From: Pseudomonadota bacterium
Lineage (GTDB): Bacteria; Bdellovibrionota_B; Oligoflexia; Silvanigrellales; Silvanigrellaceae
Assembly: GCA_009926615.1 (NCBI GenBank)
Contig: RFOM01000018.1
Span: forward strand, 1 to 58,256
Reading direction: 5' to 3'
DNA: 58,256 bases
Positions 54,303 to 58,256 of the stretch are shown piece by piece (the stretch's first letter is position 1; the number at the start of each line of letters is the position of its first letter). The notes below the pieces were generated by a model that saw nothing but the letters and a program-made list of their open reading frames with translations, was not told the DNA's origin and did no database searches. A program made the translations under genes and the position numbers.

Positions 54303-54404
54303 GTTGTCTCCCTTTCGCCGGATGAAGTCCGGACGGATAGTCCAAAAACTAGTCACTGTCTAAATATTTGCCAAGTCTATTCAGCCACTTTTCTGTTGAC
54401 CTGA

Positions 54405-54444
54405 TGCGCTTTTTCAACAAAAGGTTGGCCTGCCTGCGCTTTTT
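54405..54444. promoter_or_regulatory. Phased direct repeat upstream of a sigma-54 promoter
   Basis: TGCGCTTTTT occurs at 54405-54414 and 54435-54444, a 30-bp spacing equal to about three helical turns. The repeats sit about 65-100 bp before the start predicted for the promoter at 54480, where enhancer-binding proteins commonly bind. The sequence differs from the elements near 4300, so a different activator is expected. Confidence 0.45.
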
Positions 54445-54479
54445 GCGCGGCATCCGCGACGCGGAGTTTGCCGGATGAA

Positions 54480-54496
54480 CTGGCCCGAAGCTTGCT
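54480..54496 (+). promoter_or_regulatory. Sigma-54 promoter for the 54524 gene
   Basis: CTGGCCCGAAGCTTGCT matches the -24/-12 consensus with a single substitution (C for A in TGGCAC), with GG at 54482-54483 and GC at 54494-54495. Transcription should start near 54507, leaving a 17-nt leader with a GGGAGGAG ribosome site before ATG 54524. Confidence 0.65.
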
Positions 54497-54523
54497 GAAA
54501 GCCCTTCTGCGGGAGGAGAATCA

Positions 54524-55780
54524 ATGACGAGCGCATCTGAAAAATACTCAAATTTGCCGCTGTGCATCACCACCGGCGTTTTGGCGCTGGCCGCAGCGCC
54601 GGCAGCTTTTGCGGCGCCCGTCGATCATGTCGCAATCAAAAAAGAGCGCCAGAGTGAGGTTCCTTCACCAGCCGAAAGTCCCATTCCCCGCGCCTCGCTG
54701 TTCATGAATCCGCCTCCGCAAATTCCCGAATCTCAGCGCACGCCCGCCATAACGGACGTGCTCGGACGTGCATTCAACAGGGACGATTTAAATAATTTGT
54801 ATGGTGCAGGCGGCTTCGGATCCTGCGAAACGTCCAGCCGGATTCCCTCTTTCTTTGAAAAAAATTACAGCAATTTCGCTGCGAGCTGCATGAACGAATT
54901 CAGAAGCAGGCAGGCGATTTCCTTCGACGAGCGCTTCAGCAGCAATCCCGATTCGCAAGGTGTTGCCGTGTCGCCGCTCGGCGGCGGAATTCAATGGACG
55001 TCAATCAGGTCCGGCGCGCGTGAACGGTTGCTTCAGCGCTCGATCAACGACCTCGCAAAAAAGAACAAGACACTCTCCGACATTATGCAGGGTCGCATTT
55101 CTTTCAATTTCGGCCTTGGACAGTTCTTTTCCAAAAACAGCAAAACTGAGTCGGTGAAGGAAACACCCAGACCGCGCTACGTGGTTGAAGTTCTTGATAC
55201 GACGCCTGACAGCCGACGAAAAAATCGCGCACTTGTTGCAAGTCTTGGTGGGTTTCCCGAGGGAAGTCTGAAAAAGGGCGGCGTCTGGTACAATGAAAAA
55301 CCCAAACGTGCCCGCAGAATTCTGCGTGAAACTTACGAAGATGCCGGAACGGCTGCAGCCGTTGAAGAACCGCTTGTTCCTGCAACTCAGGCTTCACAGG
55401 GCAATACGGCGAGCGACACCGTTTCTTCACTCAGGTACGTTTCACGGCTTGCAGGACTTTCCGACCTTCCGTTCACAAAAATGAACATGCGCGCAGAGCG
55501 CAGGCTGGCAGACGGAAAAAATCAGTTCGCATTGCGGGCAAGTGAATCTCAGGACCTGTTTTTTGCAGAGGTTCCCGACCTCCGCAAAGCCAATTCCGAT
55601 TCTTTGGTCTGGGGATATAAAATTCCTTGGAAACAGCATGCCGTTGCTGTGCAGGTCAACGAGGCTGTCGACGAAAAAGTCACTTCCTACAGCTACAAAA
55701 TTGATGACGCCAACCGGTCGGACGTCAGCTACAACCACAAAAGCAACGCCGTCAGTGCGGGTTTTTCGATTTCGTTTTGA
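54524..55780 (+). CDS. Secreted protein, possible outer-membrane component
   Basis: A 418-residue protein of unrecognised family. A Sec signal peptide ends AAFAAP at about residue 31. A Pro-rich region to about residue 75 is followed by a globular part with two Cys pairs (GSCETS, ASCMNE) and a C-terminal beta-rich segment ending SAGFSISF, with the terminal Phe typical of outer-membrane barrel strands. No other barrel signature is clear, so outer-membrane location is tentative. A strong GGGAGGAG site precedes ATG. Expression appears to depend on sigma-54. It is flanked by the [2Fe-2S]/cobT operon and the 6S-like RNA. Confidence 0.75.
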   Translation: MTSASEKYSNLPLCITTGVLALAAAPAAFAAPVDHVAIKKERQSEVPSPAESPIPRASLFMNPPPQIPESQRTPAITDVLGRAFNRDDLNNLYGAGGFGSCETSSRIPSFFEKNYSNFAASCMNEFRSRQAISFDERFSSNPDSQGVAVSPLGGGIQWTSIRSGARERLLQRSINDLAKKNKTLSDIMQGRISFNFGLGQFFSKNSKTESVKETPRPRYVVEVLDTTPDSRRKNRALVASLGGFPEGSLKKGGVWYNEKPKRARRILRETYEDAGTAAAVEEPLVPATQASQGNTASDTVSSLRYVSRLAGLSDLPFTKMNMRAERRLADGKNQFALRASESQDLFFAEVPDLRKANSDSLVWGYKIPWKQHAVAVQVNEAVDEKVTSYSYKIDDANRSDVSYNHKSNAVSAGFSISF

Positions 55781-55794
55781 GATTTGTTGAGACG

Positions 55795-55821
55795 CTGCCC
55801 GATGAGGGACGCAGGCTTTTT
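55795..55821 (+). terminator. Candidate terminator after the 54524 gene
   Basis: CTGCCC (55795-55800) pairs with GGG and GCAG (55806-55814) across a GATGA loop with a small bulge, followed by GC and five T residues. The stem is short, so confidence is modest. Confidence 0.4.
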
Positions 55822-55882
55822 CGGAATTTCAGGCTTTGAAAGCGGAAAAAAAAAGAAACCCCAGATGAGAGGAAAAAGAGCA

Positions 55883-56038
55883 CAGAGAAACCCACTTTTT
55901 TAAAGTGGGTGCCGCTGTCTGACTCTTCAGGCTTCCCTCTATCGCACGAAGTCGGAGGGCTTGCACACCGAGGCAGTTTTGGCTCCCGTGTCTTACTTTG
56001 TAGGTTCACCGGCATATTAACCAAGCTCACCTGAGGCA
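55883..56038 (-). ncRNA. ssrS: 6S RNA (ssrS-like)
   Basis: This minus-strand stretch of about 155 nt matches the shape of 6S RNA, which mimics an open promoter and binds sigma-70 holoenzyme. The segment GGTGTGCAAGCCC followed by AGGGAAGCCTGAAGAG parallels the conserved GGUGAGCAUGC...GAGAAGCCUUAAAA part of the E. coli RNA, and the 5' half has GGTGAGC...TTAATATGCCGG. A closing stem (TGCC/GGCA) joins the ends. It ends in a strong hairpin: ACCCACTTT/AAAGTGGGT with a 3-nt loop (55890-55910) and a T-rich tail. A -35 TTGACG (56068-56073) and -10 AATACT (56044-56049) with an 18-bp spacer predict a start near 56037. The 426-bp region 55781-56206 holds this RNA, no CDS, and the activator promoter region. 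Confidence 0.7.
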
Positions 56039-56125
56039 AGGTCAGTATTGATCCGTCGCGATCAGCCCGTCAAGTGTAACCTTTTGTTCAGCTGTCGATT
56101 ATTTTGCCGAATTTTTGCCCACCTC

Positions 56126-56142
56126 TGTCCGACTGTCAGACA
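56126..56142. promoter_or_regulatory. Operator-like palindrome upstream of the PocR activator
   Basis: TGTCCGACTGTCAGACA is a 17-bp imperfect palindrome (seven of eight pairs match around the central T). It lies 65 bp before the activator ATG and on the promoter side of a second palindrome at 56176. It may be an autoregulatory or repressor site. Confidence 0.4.
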
Positions 56143-56175
56143 CCCCCTCAAGTTTCACGACACATTGCCGAAAAG

Positions 56176-56192
56176 TTAGACAGTACGTCTAA
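56176..56192. promoter_or_regulatory. Perfect palindrome next to the activator ribosome site
   Basis: TTAGAC-AGTAC-GTCTAA is a perfect 6-bp inverted repeat with a 5-bp spacer, ending 2 bp before the AAGGGGAG ribosome site of the gene at 56207. It resembles an operator where a dimer would block transcription or translation start. Confidence 0.5.
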
Positions 56193-56206
56193 AAAGGGGA
56201 GTCAGC

Positions 56207-57793
56207 ATGGCTGAAAGTGTCAACGGCATGAACTACGAAGAATTCGAACGTCTGCATGTGGTTCGAAGGTTGCGGCAGATTGTCGGTAACTGGTGGAAAG
56301 TTCAGCTCAACTTTACGGATGCCCGAGGATTCTTGCGAGGCGTCCCGCAGGGCCGCTTTTTCAATCCCGCCAACAAAGTCTGTGCGTTCATCACCCAGAA
56401 CAACGAAGGCTTCAAAGACTGCATGGGCACAGCCCGCACAACGACGTTTGCCAACAGCGAGTCGTCCGGAGCGCGCGCCGGAACCTGCCACGCCGGATTC
56501 AGCACTCTTACACTGCCGCTCCGTATCGAAGGCAAGTACATGGGATGTCTGTTTGCGGACGGCTTTCTTATGCAGGAAACAGCAACAGAACAAAAACAGC
56601 AACTGCGCGGCTATTTGAAGAGCAAGTTTCCCAACAACGCGGCAGGACTTGAAGAATACATCGATTCTCTGCCGATTTTGAGCAAAAAAGAAATCGAGTA
56701 CCTCACAGAACTTGTCGACGTTGTTATTGAAGAAGTGCTGACCCTGAGAAAAACGCTCAGCGAATCGGGCGAGCGGCTTGAAGCTCTCTCACAGGAGCTC
56801 TCTGAAAAGTGGGATTTCGGCAAAATGGTCGGCCGCTCGGCACCGATGGTGAAACTGTTCAAACTGCTGACCAAAGTTTGCGAATCCGATGCGACCATTC
56901 TTGTCACGGGCGAAAACGGTACAGGAAAAGAGGGTATCGCACGTGCGATTCACTTCAACTCAAAACGTAAAAAGCAGAATTTTGTTGTCCAAAACTGCGG
57001 CGCGCTGAATGACAACCTGCTCGAATCGGAACTCTTCGGTCACGTTAAGGGCGCATTCACCAGCGCAATCAAAGACAAAAAAGGACTTTTCGAACTGGCC
57101 GACCGCGGAACATTGTTCCTCGACGAAATCGGCGACACCTCACCGGCCATGCAGGTCAAACTCCTGCGGGTTCTTCAGGAAGGCACGTTCATTCCGGTCG
57201 GCGGCACCGAACAAAAGAAAGTTGATGTCAGAATTCTCGCGGCAACCAACAAAAACCTTGAACAAATGGTCAAAGACGGCACGTTCCGCGAAGACCTTTA
57301 TTACCGGCTGAATGTGATTCCCGTGAAGGTGCCGCCGCTGCGCGAGCGCAAAGAAGACATTCCCCTGCTCGTCAGCAAGTTCCTTGAAGACTACGCCGGC
57401 GCAACCAACGCACCGCGCAAAAAAATGGCGCGCGAATGCCTCGAAAAGCTCGAAATGCACGACTGGCCGGGCAACGTTCGCGAGTTGCAGAACGAAGTCG
57501 AACGGCTTTGTGTTCTCGCGGGTTCGGACGCTGAAATCTCAAGTGAATTGCTCTCGGAAAGAGTTAAAGCCAAGAAGGAAGAAAAATTCCCCGGCCTGCG
57601 TGTCGACGGAAAGCTCAAGGACTCCATCGAGGAGCTTGAGCGCAAAATGATTTACGATTGCCTTATCCGCGAAAACTGGAACAAGTCGCGGGCAGCAAAG
57701 ATTCTTGGTATAAGCCGTGCAGGTTTGATCATGAAGTGCGAAAAATTCGGACTCGACAAGCACGACGATTACAAGAAAGCTGCAGGAGACTGA
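56207..57793 (+). CDS. PocR-type sigma-54 enhancer-binding activator
   Basis: A 528-residue activator in three parts. Residues about 25-175 form a PocR-like sensor with Cys in NKVCAFITQNNEGFKDC, the AGTCHAGF core and GKYMGCLFADGF, which could hold a redox, metal or small-molecule signal. The AAA+ domain has Walker A GENGTGKE, Walker B GTLFLDEIGD and the sigma-54 loop GAFTSA instead of the usual GAFTGA. The Fis-type HTH is NKSRAAKILGISRAGLIMK near the C-terminus. ATG 56207 follows an AAGGGGAG site. It may drive one or more of the sigma-54 promoters in the window. An ArsR gene follows after 4 bp. Confidence 0.9.
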   Translation: MAESVNGMNYEEFERLHVVRRLRQIVGNWWKVQLNFTDARGFLRGVPQGRFFNPANKVCAFITQNNEGFKDCMGTARTTTFANSESSGARAGTCHAGFSTLTLPLRIEGKYMGCLFADGFLMQETATEQKQQLRGYLKSKFPNNAAGLEEYIDSLPILSKKEIEYLTELVDVVIEEVLTLRKTLSESGERLEALSQELSEKWDFGKMVGRSAPMVKLFKLLTKVCESDATILVTGENGTGKEGIARAIHFNSKRKKQNFVVQNCGALNDNLLESELFGHVKGAFTSAIKDKKGLFELADRGTLFLDEIGDTSPAMQVKLLRVLQEGTFIPVGGTEQKKVDVRILAATNKNLEQMVKDGTFREDLYYRLNVIPVKVPPLRERKEDIPLLVSKFLEDYAGATNAPRKKMARECLEKLEMHDWPGNVRELQNEVERLCVLAGSDAEISSELLSERVKAKKEEKFPGLRVDGKLKDSIEELERKMIYDCLIRENWNKSRAAKILGISRAGLIMKCEKFGLDKHDDYKKAAGD

Positions 57794-57797
57794 ACGC

Positions 57798-58256
57798 GTG
57801 GCCCGTGTGCCGGACAAAATCAGCCGAAAGAAAGAAAAAATTGAGGAGTCGCGGGAACTCCTCAATTCTTATTTGGCAAACGTGGCTCTTATGCTTTCTG
57901 CGCCGGTGAGGCTCGTTGTTCTCAATCAGCTTGTGCAGGCCCCGCGCACAGTTGAAGAACTCAGTGTATCCACCGGTCAGTCGATGGCAAACGTGTCCCA
58001 GCACCTTGCCAAACTCAAGGCTGCACAGCTTGTGCAGGTCAAAAAGCAAGGATTGCAGCGCATCTATTCACTCAATTCTCCGGCAGTGCAGAACGTCGTT
58101 CTGGCGCTGCAGGAACTTGCCCGCGAAATTTCTGCAGAAGTGACAGAAGCAGAAGACATTCTTGTTGCACCGGAATTGCGTGCAAAAGAAAGCATACCGA
58201 AAATCCTCTCGGATGTTGCGGCACACCGCGCCGAGCTGATTGACGTTAGAACTCCT
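57798..58256 (+). CDS. ArsR-type regulator, probably fused to a rhodanese domain (partial)
   Basis: Partial gene, open to the window end (153 residues visible). Start GTG 57798 has GCAGGAG upstream. After a basic arm, residues about 20-100 make a winged helix: ALMLSAPVRLVVLNQLV, PRTVEELSVSTGQSMANVSQHLAKLKAAQLVQVKKQG and RIYSLNS, as in ArsR/SmtB. The end, KILSDVAAHRAELIDVRTP, matches the opening of a rhodanese domain, whose Cys loop would be beyond the edge. HTH-rhodanese fusions are known and are thought to sense sulfur species or metalloids. It is co-transcribed with the activator, 4 bp after its stop. Confidence 0.8.
   Translation, partial: MARVPDKISRKKEKIEESRELLNSYLANVALMLSAPVRLVVLNQLVQAPRTVEELSVSTGQSMANVSQHLAKLKAAQLVQVKKQGLQRIYSLNSPAVQNVVLALQELAREISAEVTEAEDILVAPELRAKESIPKILSDVAAHRAELIDVRTP

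Noticed and set aside
54424..54441. TTGGCCTGCCTGCGCTT as another sigma-54 promoter
   Set aside because: GG-GC spacing is one base short, and a far better box lies at 54480.
55883..56038. Signal recognition particle RNA as an alternative identity
   Set aside because: The conserved GGAAGCAGCC-type domain IV loop of SRP RNA is absent, while 6S-like blocks are present.

Overview
This window looks like chromosomal DNA from a Gram-negative, menaquinone-respiring bacterium. Predicted lipoproteins are numerous, and there is a pentahaem ActA, an alternative complex III (ACIII), an A2-type caa3 oxidase, an MqnA-like futalosine-pathway gene, sigma-54 promoters and an intrinsically terminated 6S-like RNA. 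Together these suggest a Bdellovibrionota / former-deltaproteobacterial lineage. That placement is inference, because no rRNA or marker phylogeny is available here. No insertion sequences, phage genes or CRISPR arrays were seen.

Left end (1-6.4 kb): a minus-strand operon encodes a secreted coiled-coil protein, a 663-residue lipoprotein with a C-terminal EndoU-type nuclease toxin domain, and two tandem paralogues that I read as its immunity proteins (the second runs off the window). A Cys-rich repeat lipoprotein is divergent to it. The shared 269-bp intergenic region carries two back-to-back sigma-54 promoter matches with repeated activator-site-like elements between them. A TlpA-like thioredoxin and a VC0807-like membrane protein follow.

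7.1-15 kb: tRNA-His, then an overlapping four-gene operon of beta-ketoacyl synthase, methyltransferase, GT4 glycosyltransferase and an MRP/ABCC-type full-length ABC exporter. This is a plausible small pathway that makes and exports a lipid- or polyketide-like product.

15-31.8 kb: the respiratory block. It starts with ctaB (haem O synthase), an ABC ATPase and permease and a Sco copper chaperone. actABCDEF follows with a small membrane protein, a second Sco, then ctaC-D-E-F. Electrons would go from menaquinol to ACIII to the caa3 oxidase. Upstream of actA are a CRP/FNR-like site, a weaker sigma-54-like promoter and a leader with competing hairpins.

31.8-50.7 kb: housekeeping and envelope genes: fabH, recN, an mqnA-like gene, a large S8 protease lipoprotein, a TPR protein, a MinD-like ATPase / RodZ-like HTH / rluD operon, rsmD with a TPR lipoprotein, a two-helix membrane protein and a class IV aminotransferase.

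50.7-58.3 kb: a lipoprotein FAD oxidoreductase coupled to a single-domain response regulator; a [2Fe-2S] protein with cobT; a secreted protein behind another strong sigma-54 promoter; a 6S-like RNA; a PocR-type sigma-54 activator; and the start of an ArsR protein that seems to be fused to a rhodanese domain. Sigma-54 control recurs at three or four loci and is the main regulatory theme of the window.
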